A stretch of 25,880 bases of DNA from the NCBI GenBank assembly GCA_030665925.1, contig DAOUYX010000001.1, forward strand, positions 1 through 25,880. The letters run 5' to 3'. The position numbers were made by a program, and so were the translations under genes. Shown here one piece after another: positions 14,810-21,802 of this stretch. Position 1 is the stretch's first letter, and every line of letters starts with the position of its first letter. Source of the stretch: Methanosarcinales archaeon (GTDB lineage Archaea; Halobacteriota; Syntropharchaeia; Alkanophagales; Methanospirareceae). The notes below the pieces were generated by a model. It saw only the letters and a list, made by a program, of their open reading frames with translations. It was not told the DNA's origin and did no database searches.

Positions 14810-15127
14810 ATGGGGATGAACCAAAAAGCACGGATAAAGCTTTCGAGCGTGGATCATAAAAAATTGGATGAAATCTGCCAGCAGGTGAAGAGGATAGTTG
14901 AGACTACCGGTGTCAGAATGTCAGGACCCATACCTCTGCCTACAAAGAAGCTTGTTGTGCCATGCAGGAAGAGCCCGGATGGCGAAGGCTCTCCTACCTG
15001 GGATCATTGGGAAATGCGCATACACAAGCGGTTGATAGACCTGGAAGCGGATGAACGGGCACTGCGACAACTGATGCGCATACCTATTCCCAAGGACGTA
15101 CACATCGAAATTGTGTTGAAGGGGTGA
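14810..15127 (+). CDS. rpsJ: Ribosomal protein S10 (uS10)
   Basis: A 105-aa small-subunit ribosomal protein, archaeal/eukaryotic type. Recognisable by ARIKLSSVDHKKLDEICQQV, SGPIPLPTKKLVVPCRKSPDG and the MRIHKRLIDLEADERALRQLM segment, the last forming the loop and strand that contacts 16S rRNA. Start at ATG 14810 with AAGGAGG at 14796-14802; a second ATG at 14816 is possible and matters little. It follows EF-1A directly, the common archaeal tuf-rpsJ order, which indicates coordinated expression of translation genes. Confidence 0.97.
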   Translation: MGMNQKARIKLSSVDHKKLDEICQQVKRIVETTGVRMSGPIPLPTKKLVVPCRKSPDGEGSPTWDHWEMRIHKRLIDLEADERALRQLMRIPIPKDVHIEIVLKG

Positions 15128-15168
15128 GTAGGGATACCAACGCACGCGATAGACAGATAAATATAGAA

Positions 15169-15180
15169 AACTATAAATAC
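15169..15180 (+). promoter_or_regulatory. TATA box for the small coiled-coil gene
   Basis: AACTATAAATAC centred near 15175 predicts transcription from about 15201, leaving a leader of about 32 bases that includes GAGGTGAT at 15221-15228. The gene can therefore be transcribed independently of tuf-rpsJ. Confidence 0.5.
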
Positions 15181-15232
15181 CAGATGGATGGTATCCTATA
15201 CCAACGTATAATAAAAAATAGAGGTGATAAAG

Positions 15233-15457
15233 ATGGGAATCGTACCGGATGAAATAATGAAAGAAAAGGATGATGAAATAGTGGCGCTGATAAAGGAGAT
15301 AGACGATTTAGTGAACGAACTCAAAGCCGCAACCGAAGAGGAGCAGAGAACGGAAATAATAAATAAGATAACAGAAAAGGAGAAGGATTTGCGTTCTATG
15401 AGGCATAAAAAAGGAGAGTTCCGGGCAGTGCTATCGCAACCTACAAAGCTCTGGTAG
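15233..15457 (+). CDS. Small charged coiled-coil protein (74 aa)
   Basis: I do not recognise a family. Residues about 10-60 are almost entirely helix-forming and charged, with leucine/isoleucine at heptad-like spacing (IVALIKEIDDLVNELKAA, then IINKITEKEKDLRSMR), suggesting a dimeric coiled coil. A basic, less helical tail follows (HKKGEFRAVLSQPTKLW). Strong support for being real: its own TATA box, and GAGGTGAT at 15221-15228, which dictates the ATG at 15233 rather than the in-frame GTG at 15224. It is followed by a symmetric hairpin and then by the convergent hdrB. Possible small adaptor or RNA/nucleoid-associated protein; not assignable. Confidence 0.75.
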   Translation: MGIVPDEIMKEKDDEIVALIKEIDDLVNELKAATEEEQRTEIINKITEKEKDLRSMRHKKGEFRAVLSQPTKLW

Positions 15458-15494
15458 GTTCGTAGCTAAAATCAAATAAAAAACAAAAAGAAAG

Positions 15495-15519
15495 AGAAGA
15501 AAAAAATATTTTTTCTTCT
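15495..15519. terminator. Bidirectional hairpin between the coiled-coil gene and hdrB
   Basis: GAAGAAAAAA (15496-15505), loop ATA, TTTTTTCTTC (15509-15518), extended by an A-T pair to eleven base pairs. It gives a T tract on either strand and lies directly after the hdrB stop (15520-15522) and 38 bases after the opposing gene. Well placed to end both convergent transcripts. Confidence 0.6.
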
Positions 15520-16410
15520 TTATTTTAGCAGCTTCTCAGGCATTGTAGTTGTTTGTGCGTCTAATCCACATTCCTTTACACTGAGTCCCATTGCGAGCCC
15601 GAGAAATTGCGTGGCGAACAGGATGGGGAAATTGAATGTGGTTCCAAAAGCCTTGTTCATCTCCGCTTGCCCCCGGTCAAGCTGCAAATGGCAGAACGCA
15701 CAGGGGTGAACCATGCAATCACAGCCCGCTTCTATCGCATTCACCAGCTTCTGACGTGTCCATTCCAGAGATTGAGGTGTATCCGCGGTTCGGTTTCCGC
15801 CGCCAGCACCGCAGCACATCAATTTATCCTTGTAATCTACCTCTTTCGCACCCGTTACCTTCACGAGGTCCTCTAAAATGTAGGGAGTTTCGGAAGAGCC
15901 ATGTCCTCTTACCTCCCGTGGCTTGAGGAAATGGCAGCCGTAATGCACCGCTACATTCACATCGTTCATCGGCTTCGTTATCCGCTCCTTTAGCTTATCC
16001 AATCCGATGACATCGTGAAGAATTACGATTGAATGGTGCACCTTCGTGGTTCCCTTGAATTCTCTACCGAATTTACCTAACACCTCATTAGTCTTTTCTT
16101 TTAACTTCGGGTGATCTTTCAGTAAATGGTCGGCTTCTTGAAGCGAGCCGTAACAACCATTACACGTCACATAGATCTCAAGCCCCATCTCCTCTGCAAT
16201 ACAGAGATTCCGCGCTGCTACCGGCAGCCACGTATGCATGTCAAAAGAGCCAAAGACACCCGGCGCTGGACAACAGGAAGCACCTACCATCTCCTTCGTC
16301 TCTATCCCAAACTCCTTAAAGATCCGCTTCGTCGCCGCTTCTATTCCCGGATACCTGTTTGGCGTGATACATCCGAGGAAAAAAGCATACTCCTTCGCTT
16401 CTTCACTCAT
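15520..16410 (-). CDS. hdrB: Heterodisulfide reductase subunit B (HdrB)
   Basis: Catalytic subunit of soluble heterodisulfide reductase, which cleaves CoM-S-S-CoB (or forms it in reverse methanogenesis) at non-cubane iron-sulfur clusters. The 296-aa protein has two cysteine-rich CCG domains: Cys14, CysCys46-47, Cys83/Cys86, and Cys159, CysCys199-200 (MCCGAGGG), Cys237/Cys240 (HPCAFCHLQLD). The start is the ATG at 16410, whose bases overlap the hdrC stop as ATGA with GGAGGCGAG just upstream; the longer frame to 16455 lies inside hdrC. hdrA and its hydrogenase or dehydrogenase partners are not in this window, and in many methanogens they are encoded elsewhere too. Soluble rather than membrane-bound because no HdrE-like gene is adjacent. 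Confidence 0.95.
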   Translation of the reverse strand: MSEEAKEYAFFLGCITPNRYPGIEAATKRIFKEFGIETKEMVGASCCPAPGVFGSFDMHTWLPVAARNLCIAEEMGLEIYVTCNGCYGSLQEADHLLKDHPKLKEKTNEVLGKFGREFKGTTKVHHSIVILHDVIGLDKLKERITKPMNDVNVAVHYGCHFLKPREVRGHGSSETPYILEDLVKVTGAKEVDYKDKLMCCGAGGGNRTADTPQSLEWTRQKLVNAIEAGCDCMVHPCAFCHLQLDRGQAEMNKAFGTTFNFPILFATQFLGLAMGLSVKECGLDAQTTTMPEKLLK

Positions 16411-16964
16411 TTCTTCTCGCCTCCTTCTGCTTCTCTTAAATTCATCGTATTCCAATCAAAATCAATCATCGCATCATAATGCGTTGTTCTGAATATCTCT
16501 TGCACCTGTTCCAGTTGTTCTTTGTACTTCTGCGTGGTCGGGGGCTGCGACTCAAGCCCTACCTCCTCTCTCAGCTTCATCTGTGGCTCTCCAATCGGCA
16601 CTGCATGACCGGTTTTTAGCACATAAACGCCGATCATTCTGTGCGGTACAGACATGTGCCCCGCCTTCGCAGCTAAGTTCCTTATTACCCTTATTAGATC
16701 CGTTGTTTTCACCCCTTTTGGACATCGCTCATAGCACGTGAAACATGTCGAGCAGAACCACAGTTCAGGGGCGTTAAAAATCTCCTCACGCATATCCTCC
16801 TGCGCCATCCGGAATAGTTTTCTCGTCCTGAACGCCGTGTACCTTCCTGATGGACAGCCCCCGGTACACTTACCGCATTGCACGCACAGCATCAGCGTTT
16901 CCATGTGCTCCTTGCCAAAGACTTCGCCTCCATGATCAACCATATCTTCATATAACGTTCCCAT
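16407..16964 (-). CDS. hdrC: Heterodisulfide reductase subunit C (HdrC)
   Basis: A 185-aa ferredoxin-like subunit that passes electrons from HdrA to HdrB. Two [4Fe-4S] motifs: CVQCGKCTGGCP (Cys27, 30, 33, 37) and CSTCFTCYERCP (Cys71, 74, 77, 81), each followed by the usual helical linker. The conserved GHMSVPHRMIG segment follows, then an approximately 60-residue C-terminal tail. Start at ATG 16964 with GGAGGGAT seven bases upstream; a TATA element at 17026-17036 gives a leader of about 40 bases. First gene of the hdrC-hdrB operon, joined to hdrB by a stop/start overlap, so the subunits are made in equal amounts. Confidence 0.95.
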   Translation of the reverse strand: MGTLYEDMVDHGGEVFGKEHMETLMLCVQCGKCTGGCPSGRYTAFRTRKLFRMAQEDMREEIFNAPELWFCSTCFTCYERCPKGVKTTDLIRVIRNLAAKAGHMSVPHRMIGVYVLKTGHAVPIGEPQMKLREEVGLESQPPTTQKYKEQLEQVQEIFRTTHYDAMIDFDWNTMNLREAEGGEKK

Positions 16965-17025
16965 TTGAGTATCCCTCCTTATCCACTTTTGATTACCTCT
17001 TCTTTTTACAAGTTCCTACTTTCCC

Positions 17026-17036
17026 TTATATATAAT
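17026..17036 (-). promoter_or_regulatory. TATA box for hdrC-hdrB
   Basis: On the minus strand this reads AATTATATATAAG, centred near 17031. Transcription would begin about 17005, roughly 40 bases before the hdrC ATG. Confidence 0.5.
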
Positions 17037-17073
17037 TTGCTATTTTTTATGGCAGGTTAAAATAATAGCAGGG

Positions 17074-17589
17074 TCATAATTCCACGATTCTTGCTTCTTC
17101 CTTCTCGAAATCGAGTAGTGCCACTGTCTTTCGCCCCGTGATATATCCACAGCACTCCCCGGGATTTATCACCCACGTTTTTTCTCCCCGCGCTCCGCCA
17201 TTATTTCTATGTTGCTCGATTATCGCTTTATGCGTATGACCATATATCACCACATCATACATACCTGACGCAGTCAGTGGTTTCACTATCGCTGGTCTGT
17301 GGGTCACAATTATCTTCTTCGCGGCGAGTTCAAATTCGTACGGGTCTTCATGTAGCTCGCCCACACCTTTCTCTTTGTAAAACTTCTTTAAAAGCAGCTT
17401 ATCGCCGTCGTTATTGCCGAATACCCCTACCAGCGGAGCTTTGAGCTTTCTAAATGGTCGCTCTGTGAATGGTGCTACGAAATCGCCAGCGTGAACCAGT
17501 AGTTCGATGCCTTCGTCGTTGAAAATTTCCACCGCTTCGCTTATCGCAGCGAGATTATCGTGTGTATCTGCTATTATTCCCACCTTCAT
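17074..17589 (-). CDS. MJ0936/YfcE-type metal-dependent phosphodiesterase
   Basis: A 171-aa calcineurin-like phosphodiesterase. Motifs in order: IIADTHDN (residues 5-12), HAGDFV, FGNNDGD, ITxx-like VTHRP and IYGHTHK. These give the two-metal centre of the small YfcE/MJ0936 family, which splits phosphodiesters; the biological substrate is not established for most members. The third motif is THRP rather than the more usual THGH, a modest deviation. Start at ATG 17589 with GGTGAG seven bases upstream (17602-17597); the GTG at 17601 is part of that ribosome site. Divergent from DUF460 with a shared TATA region. Confidence 0.88.
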   Translation of the reverse strand: MKVGIIADTHDNLAAISEAVEIFNDEGIELLVHAGDFVAPFTERPFRKLKAPLVGVFGNNDGDKLLLKKFYKEKGVGELHEDPYEFELAAKKIIVTHRPAIVKPLTASGMYDVVIYGHTHKAIIEQHRNNGGARGEKTWVINPGECCGYITGRKTVALLDFEKEEARIVEL

Positions 17590-17646
17590 GCTTATTCTCA
17601 CCTTTTATGCTGCTATTTCTCCTCTTTACCTACCCTATCCGTAGAG

Positions 17647-17662
17647 TATAAATATTTTATAT
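17647..17662. promoter_or_regulatory. Shared TATA region between the phosphodiesterase (-) and DUF460 (+)
   Basis: TATAAATATTTTATAT is nearly self-complementary. On the + strand transcription would start within about 4-12 bases of the DUF460 ATG at 17688 (leaderless-like; no clear Shine-Dalgarno there). On the - strand it would start near 17624, leaving about 35 bases that contain GGTGAG. Confidence 0.45.
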
Positions 17663-17687
17663 GCCCGCGAAGGATAAAAATAAATAG

Positions 17688-18935
17688 ATGGCAGATCCAC
17701 ACGCGCGACGAAAATACACCATCGTTGGCATAGATCCAGGCACTACGATGGGAATTGCCATAATCGACCTTAACGGGAAACCGGTAGAAGTGTTCAGCGC
17801 AAAAAATTATTCGATTTCTGATGCTATAGCAGTGATAATATCGCATGGAAGACCTTTAATAATCGCTTCTGACGTAACCCCCACCCCTGCGATGGTGAAA
17901 AAGATAGGCAGTATGTTCGCTTCACCCGTTCACGACTTGGACGAATCCCTGTCAACGGAAGAGAAGATTGCGTTGACGAAAGGCGAAGGATACAAATACA
18001 AAAATGCACATGAGCGGGATGCATTAGCCGCCTGTGTTAACGCGTTTACGCGCTATAAGAAGAAATTCGCTCAGGTGCAGAAGAAGACGCCCGCAGGGGT
18101 GAATGTGGAAGAGGTGAAAGCGTTGGTGGTTAAAGGCGTGTCCATAAGTGCCGCTATAAATAGACTAATCAGTGCTGAAGAGGAGAAGGAGAGAAGGAAG
18201 GTTACGAAAGAGGAGCGGCGGGAAGAGAAGAAGGGCGGTGAAGAGAAGGAAAACAAAATCATTATCAGGTTACGTGGCCTTCTGAAAGGTAAAGGCGAGA
18301 GAGTAGAGGTGCTGGAGGAACGCGCAACAGCGTTAAAGGCGAGCTTAAAAGAAAAAGACCGTGAAATAAGACGTTTAAAGCGCAAACTTGATTCTATTTG
18401 GTCAGAAAGCACGAGAGAGATAAAAAAGGCGGAGGAGATAAGAAAGAGAGACGCGGAGATAGAGAGACTGCGAGAGGAAGTAGGAGCGCGAGAGAATGAG
18501 ATTGCAGAGCTAAGGAGAATTGTCGAGGGACTAAAAGGAAAAGGGAAAAGGGAGGTGAAAGGGGGAAAGAGGATAAAAGTGATACAATCTTTCAGCCATG
18601 ATGCAATAGTGGAGACTGATAGGAAATACGGACTTAACAGAGGTGACATCGTATTCCTTGAAGACGGCAGCGGAGGAGGCGCAAGCACCGCGGAACTGTT
18701 GGCGAAGAAGGGTGTTGTTGCGGTGCTATACGGTAAAGAGCTATCGCATTTCGCTGCTGATACGTTTTCCGAATTTAATATCCCCACGTTCTCCACCGAA
18801 GAAATACCGCTGCTGTTAAAAGAAGATTTAGAAGACGAGCGAGATTTTGCTTTTGTAGATCGGCACGTTCTTAACGAACGGATAGAGGAATGGAAGAGGA
18901 GGAGGAAAAGGGGAAAGGTGATACTACAGAGATAA
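17688..18935 (+). CDS. DUF460 protein: RNase H-like domain, coiled coil, C-terminal domain
   Basis: Archaeal protein of the COG2433/DUF460 group. Residues about 12-140 form an RNase H-fold domain with GIDPGTTMGIAIIDLNG, like RuvC or Mre11-associated resolvases, and a late acidic AHERDALAAC. Residues about 165-300 are a long, highly charged coiled coil (Glu/Lys/Arg repeats). The last part (about 305-415) is a compact alpha/beta domain, IKVIQSFSHDAIVETDRKYGLNRGD... to the basic tail WKRRRKRGKVILQR. Its function is unproven; nucleic-acid binding is plausible. At 415 aa it seems shorter than the members I recall (roughly 600 or more), with little sequence between domains. It overlaps the convergent next gene by 12 bases. 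Confidence 0.85.
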   Translation: MADPHARRKYTIVGIDPGTTMGIAIIDLNGKPVEVFSAKNYSISDAIAVIISHGRPLIIASDVTPTPAMVKKIGSMFASPVHDLDESLSTEEKIALTKGEGYKYKNAHERDALAACVNAFTRYKKKFAQVQKKTPAGVNVEEVKALVVKGVSISAAINRLISAEEEKERRKVTKEERREEKKGGEEKENKIIIRLRGLLKGKGERVEVLEERATALKASLKEKDREIRRLKRKLDSIWSESTREIKKAEEIRKRDAEIERLREEVGARENEIAELRRIVEGLKGKGKREVKGGKRIKVIQSFSHDAIVETDRKYGLNRGDIVFLEDGSGGGASTAELLAKKGVVAVLYGKELSHFAADTFSEFNIPTFSTEEIPLLLKEDLEDERDFAFVDRHVLNERIEEWKRRRKRGKVILQR

Positions 18936-19499
18936 CAAGAGTTCTCTTATTCGCTCTATCTCCACGTATAGATCCCTCTTAACCTGAGAATGAGGTTCTT
19001 CGGACAATTTCGTTTCTATGCTATCTAAATCCCTTATGAACTTAGCTAATTCCCCCTCCGTGAAAGATTGATGCATATACGACTTCTTCATCGTGTGAGC
19101 CCGTAGCATGCCTACGCGAGCTTCCATCCATTTTACGGAAGTTGACACTTCTTCTGCAAATTCATTCTTAGAGGAGGGTATAGCGGCTTTAACCTCTATT
19201 TCTATCCTTTTAAATTCTTCCTTAACCGCACTTTCACAGTTTTCCACGTCAGCGGAGGAGACACCTAAAAGGGCGATATAATACGTGTAAAGCGCATTCA
19301 GGGTAGCGCATAAATCCTCCCGGTCTGTTGCATCTCTTAGCTCTGTTATGCTTTTATCCACTCTGAGTTTATGCCTGAACAGAGCGCGAATTTTATCTTC
19401 GGTTTGCCATGCCGACCGAAAAATAACGGGGTAAACCAACTCTGCCAGCATTTTAACTCTTATTTCAGGCTCAAAGAATACCGTTTTATACCCGCGCAT
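18924..19499 (-). CDS. Uncharacterised helical protein (191 aa)
   Basis: Not a family I can name. All-helical, charged, no membrane helix if started at ATG 19499 (MRGYKTVFFEPEIRVKMLAEL). The longer frame to 19640 adds residues that run through the mch promoter and start, so it is not used. Features: PVIFRSAWQTEDKIRALFRHKLRVDKSITELR near 25-56, DATDREDLCATLNALYTYYIALLG, and a C-terminal ERIRELLLSL. A TATA element at 19524-19534, shared with mch, places transcription about 10 bases before the ATG. Convergent with DUF460 and divergent from mch. Conservation next to mch would be worth knowing. Confidence 0.72.
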   Translation of the reverse strand: MRGYKTVFFEPEIRVKMLAELVYPVIFRSAWQTEDKIRALFRHKLRVDKSITELRDATDREDLCATLNALYTYYIALLGVSSADVENCESAVKEEFKRIEIEVKAAIPSSKNEFAEEVSTSVKWMEARVGMLRAHTMKKSYMHQSFTEGELAKFIRDLDSIETKLSEEPHSQVKRDLYVEIERIRELLLSL

Positions 19500-19523
19500 A
19501 AGCAATAAAAAAAGAATCCTATT

Positions 19524-19534
19524 CTTATAAATAG
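19524..19534. promoter_or_regulatory. Shared TATA region between the helical protein (-) and mch (+)
   Basis: CTTATAAATAG reads as a TATA box on both strands. For mch, transcription would start near 19556, leaving a leader with GGTGGA at 19560-19565, six bases before ATG 19572. For the minus-strand gene it would start near 19505. Confidence 0.45.
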
Positions 19535-19571
19535 TGGCATGGCATTGTAGAATAGCACAGGTGGATGAATA

Positions 19572-20534
19572 ATGATAAGCGTGAATGAGTATGGATTGGA
19601 CGTTTTTGATGAAATGATGGACCGTGCAGATGAGTTGCAAATAGGCATAGCGGAGTTGGATAATGGGACAACGCTCATAGATGCAGGTGTAGAAGAGAAA
19701 GGTGGATTTGAAGCGGGACTATACGTGTCGAGGATATGTATGGCGGACCTTGCGGATATTACATTCAGCAGTTTTGACCTTGATAAAGTGGTGGTGCCGG
19801 CGATAGAGCTTACCACTGACAATCCGGTAATCGCATGCATGGCGTCGCAATTTGCGGGATGGCGGATAAAGGTGAAGAAGTTCTTCGCTATGGGCTCAGG
19901 GCCTGCACGGGCGCTTTCACTCAATCCAAAAGAGCTGTATGAGAAGATAAATTATACGGACGACGCAACTGAGGCGGTATTAGTTTTGGAAAGCAGCACG
20001 ATGCCCGATGCGGAAGTGACGGCGGAGATAGCGAAGGCGTGCAGGGTGGAACCTGAAGACCTGTACATTGTGGTTGCACCAACGAAATCTATTGCGGGCT
20101 CGGTGCAAATATCAGCGCGGGGCATAGAGACGGGCATTCACCGGCTCGAAGTTTTAGGGTTCGACATAAACTGCATAAAACATGCTCATGGCATCATACC
20201 GATCTCGCCGCTCGCCAGTGACGATCTGAAATGTATGGGCTCGACCAACGATTGCATCATGTACTGCGGTCGCACGTATTACACGGTGGATTACGAGAAC
20301 GTAGAGGAATTGAAGGGCTATGTGAAGGACGTGCCGTCACTGAATTCGAAGGATTACGGAAAGCCATTCTACGTCACCTTCAAGGAGGCTGAATTTGACT
20401 TCTACAAGATAGACGCCGCGTCGTTCGCACCCGCGGAGATTACGGTGAACGAATTGAAGAGTGGTAAGACATTCACCAGCGGGAAGATCAATCCGGAAGT
20501 GTTACTGGAGTCTTTTGGGATAGAGACGGTATGA
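19572..20534 (+). CDS. mch: Methenyl-tetrahydromethanopterin cyclohydrolase (Mch)
   Basis: Interconverts 5,10-methenyl-H4MPT and 5-formyl-H4MPT, a step of the methanogenic C1 pathway in either direction; soluble cytoplasmic enzyme. The 320-aa length is standard. Recognisable segments: GTTLIDAGVEEKGGFEAG, TDNPVIACMASQFAGW, the long YTDDATEAVLVLESS, and the signature KSIAGSVQISARGIETG followed by KHAHGIIPISPL. Start at ATG 19572 with GGTGGA upstream. No other C1-pathway gene is adjacent, but a 24-codon ORF begins within its stop codon (ATGA). Strongest single marker of a methane-cycle or H4MPT-using archaeon in the window. Confidence 0.97.
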   Translation: MISVNEYGLDVFDEMMDRADELQIGIAELDNGTTLIDAGVEEKGGFEAGLYVSRICMADLADITFSSFDLDKVVVPAIELTTDNPVIACMASQFAGWRIKVKKFFAMGSGPARALSLNPKELYEKINYTDDATEAVLVLESSTMPDAEVTAEIAKACRVEPEDLYIVVAPTKSIAGSVQISARGIETGIHRLEVLGFDINCIKHAHGIIPISPLASDDLKCMGSTNDCIMYCGRTYYTVDYENVEELKGYVKDVPSLNSKDYGKPFYVTFKEAEFDFYKIDAASFAPAEITVNELKSGKTFTSGKINPEVLLESFGIETV

Positions 20535-20605
20535 TCCGTTTGGAGTCGTTCGTAAAGCTATACAAAAAGAAGAGGCAGGCACAAAGAAAAGAAATCGAGA
20601 ACTAA
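20531..20605 (+). CDS. Possible 24-residue micro-protein coupled to mch
   Basis: ATG at 20531 shares three bases with the mch stop (ATGA), and the frame runs 24 codons to TAA at 20603-20605. The peptide begins MIRLESFVKLY, then a very basic stretch (KKKRQAQRK) and ends EIEN. Such overlaps allow re-initiation by the same ribosome. It could be a real small protein or chance; 24 codons is short, and no family is recognised. Below the length used by ordinary gene finders. Confidence 0.3.
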   Translation: MIRLESFVKLYKKKRQAQRKEIEN

Positions 20606-20704
20606 GTAGCTCAAAAAGGGAGTGGAGTGCGGATATCAAGATAATATCAGCAGTATCCTTTGAACTTCTCTATTTGATTTGCTCAGCAGGGCAGAGAAGG
20701 TGGT

Positions 20705-21391
20705 TCAGCACAGTAGCCACACTTCTTCTTCCCCTTCTTTTTTTCTTTCACTTTTTATCTTACCGTGATATGCCATATTCTCCAATACTTCATTGAGAAG
20801 GTGACGTGGCACATAAAAGTCGAACTCTTGCTTCATAGCAGTCTTTAAGTCATGCAGACTCATCCCGTTCCCTTCTTTAGCAATGACCCGCTCTAACAAT
20901 TCCATTACGTCCTCATGAATGCTCCAAGGATAGACCACCCACTTCCAATCGCTTATAAGCTCGCCGTAAAAATCGGGAACGTACGAGGAAGACGCTTTGT
21001 GCTGCATCGTTACGGTTTTTACGTCCCGTGCTCCCAAGGATTTAACGTACTCAGCCACAAGTTTTAAGCTGTCTCCAGTGTCCGTTATGTCATCTACTAT
21101 TAGTACTCGTTTCCCCCTTATTATCTCCCGTGCTCTGTCGTCAAGCCCGTATTTCAGCTTCGCATCGCCAGTAATCGTGGCTGCTATACCCCAGTGCTCC
21201 ATCTTCAAGCTGAACAAGTCCTTAAGCAGGAAGAAATCGCAGAGATTGCGCGCTAAAAACCAGCCACCTCGTGCCACGCCAACGATAACCTCGGGCTTGA
21301 ATCCCGCAGCCTTTATCTCTTCGCTTGCGTCCTTGCAAAGGTCGTACGCGTAGTTCCAGTCAACCACCGTGCAGTTGAATTTCTCTTGCAT
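20705..21391 (-). CDS. Phosphoribosyltransferase with C-terminal winged-helix-like domain
   Basis: A 228-aa type I phosphoribosyltransferase, similar to the archaeal group annotated as xanthine/hypoxanthine-type (purine salvage). The PRPP-binding loop is RVLIVDDITDTGDS at about 95-108, with VGVARGG at 37-43 and a beta-rich core before it. Residues about 150-165 hold SDWKWVVYPWSIHED, a conserved base-recognition region in this group. The last 60 residues (LHDLKTAMKQEFDFYVPRHLLNEVLENMAYHGKI...) look like a small winged-helix or helical extension. Start at ATG 21391, preceded by GGAAGTGAG a dozen bases upstream. Exact base specificity is unresolved. Confidence 0.85.
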   Translation of the reverse strand: MQEKFNCTVVDWNYAYDLCKDASEEIKAAGFKPEVIVGVARGGWFLARNLCDFFLLKDLFSLKMEHWGIAATITGDAKLKYGLDDRAREIIRGKRVLIVDDITDTGDSLKLVAEYVKSLGARDVKTVTMQHKASSSYVPDFYGELISDWKWVVYPWSIHEDVMELLERVIAKEGNGMSLHDLKTAMKQEFDFYVPRHLLNEVLENMAYHGKIKSERKKEGEEEVWLLC

Positions 21392-21482
21392 GAATCTCAG
21401 CTCACTTCCTCATAAATTTATTCGTTCACTACTCGTTGAAGTAGTGTTGGTTATATCCCTTACTATTTCTGTCTGTATATAA

Positions 21483-21785
21483 CTTGACATTGTCAGATTA
21501 ACCGCGGAGTTCACGGAGAACGCAGAGGATGTAGGTTTTAGGTTTGTTTTTGTATATAAAGTATAACTGCCTTCTCTTTAAGACACTGATTTACACTGAT
21601 TCACACGGATTTATTTCTTTTTGTGGTTTTTTTTCATCTGTGTTCATCTGCGTTAATCTGTGTCAACGATTTAGGTTTTCTCGTGGGGCTGCGGCTATTA
21701 ATACCTGACAACTAAGACCTAACACCTTATTTTCTCTGTGAACTCAGCGTTCTCTGCGGTAAATTTTAACTATGACAAAGTCAAG
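21483..21785. repeat. MITE-like element, copy B (303 bp), with nested repeat
   Basis: Occupies most of the 411-bp gene-free stretch 21392-21802. Bounded by CTTGACATTGTCA (21483-21495) and TGACAAAGTCAAG (21773-21785), inverted ends of 13 bases with one mismatch. Next to the ends lie CCGCGGAGTTCACGGAGAAC (left) and a related inverted sequence on the right (CTCAGCGTTCTCTGCGGTAA). It is the reverse-oriented partner of 9072-9233, expanded by a central insert that holds a 65-base unit (21552-21616) and an inverted arm CATCTGTGTTCATCTG-CGTTAATCTGTGTC up to 21664. No ORF. It ends 18 bases before the M20 peptidase start. Confidence 0.82.
21552..21616. repeat. 65-base repeat unit, copy 1 (inside element B)
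   Basis: Matches 24179-24243 at 60 of 65 positions by eye. Contains AACTGCCTTCTCTTTAAGAC, then CACTGATTTACACTGATTCA. An imperfect inverted partner lies at about 21635-21664, so the transcript would fold into a long hairpin around the T-rich centre. Confidence 0.85.
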
Positions 21786-21802
21786 ATAATTAAGAGTTTT
21801 GT

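Noticed and set aside
16411..16455. Upstream extension of hdrB
   Set aside because: Lies inside hdrC; ATGA overlap and GGAGGCGAG fix the start at 16410.
18071..18796. Minus-strand frame of 241 codons opposite DUF460
   Set aside because: Serine/phenylalanine-rich mirror of the Glu/Lys coiled coil; a known artefact of charged coding strands.
19500..19640. Longer N-terminus for the helical minus-strand gene
   Set aside because: It would run through the mch start and promoter and adds Cys/His-rich shadow sequence; ATG 19499 follows a TATA box at the right distance.
21483..21785. Element B as a CRISPR or tRNA-type RNA gene
   Set aside because: No regular repeat-spacer pattern, no cloverleaf or anticodon stem; the pattern is inverted ends and nested repeats.
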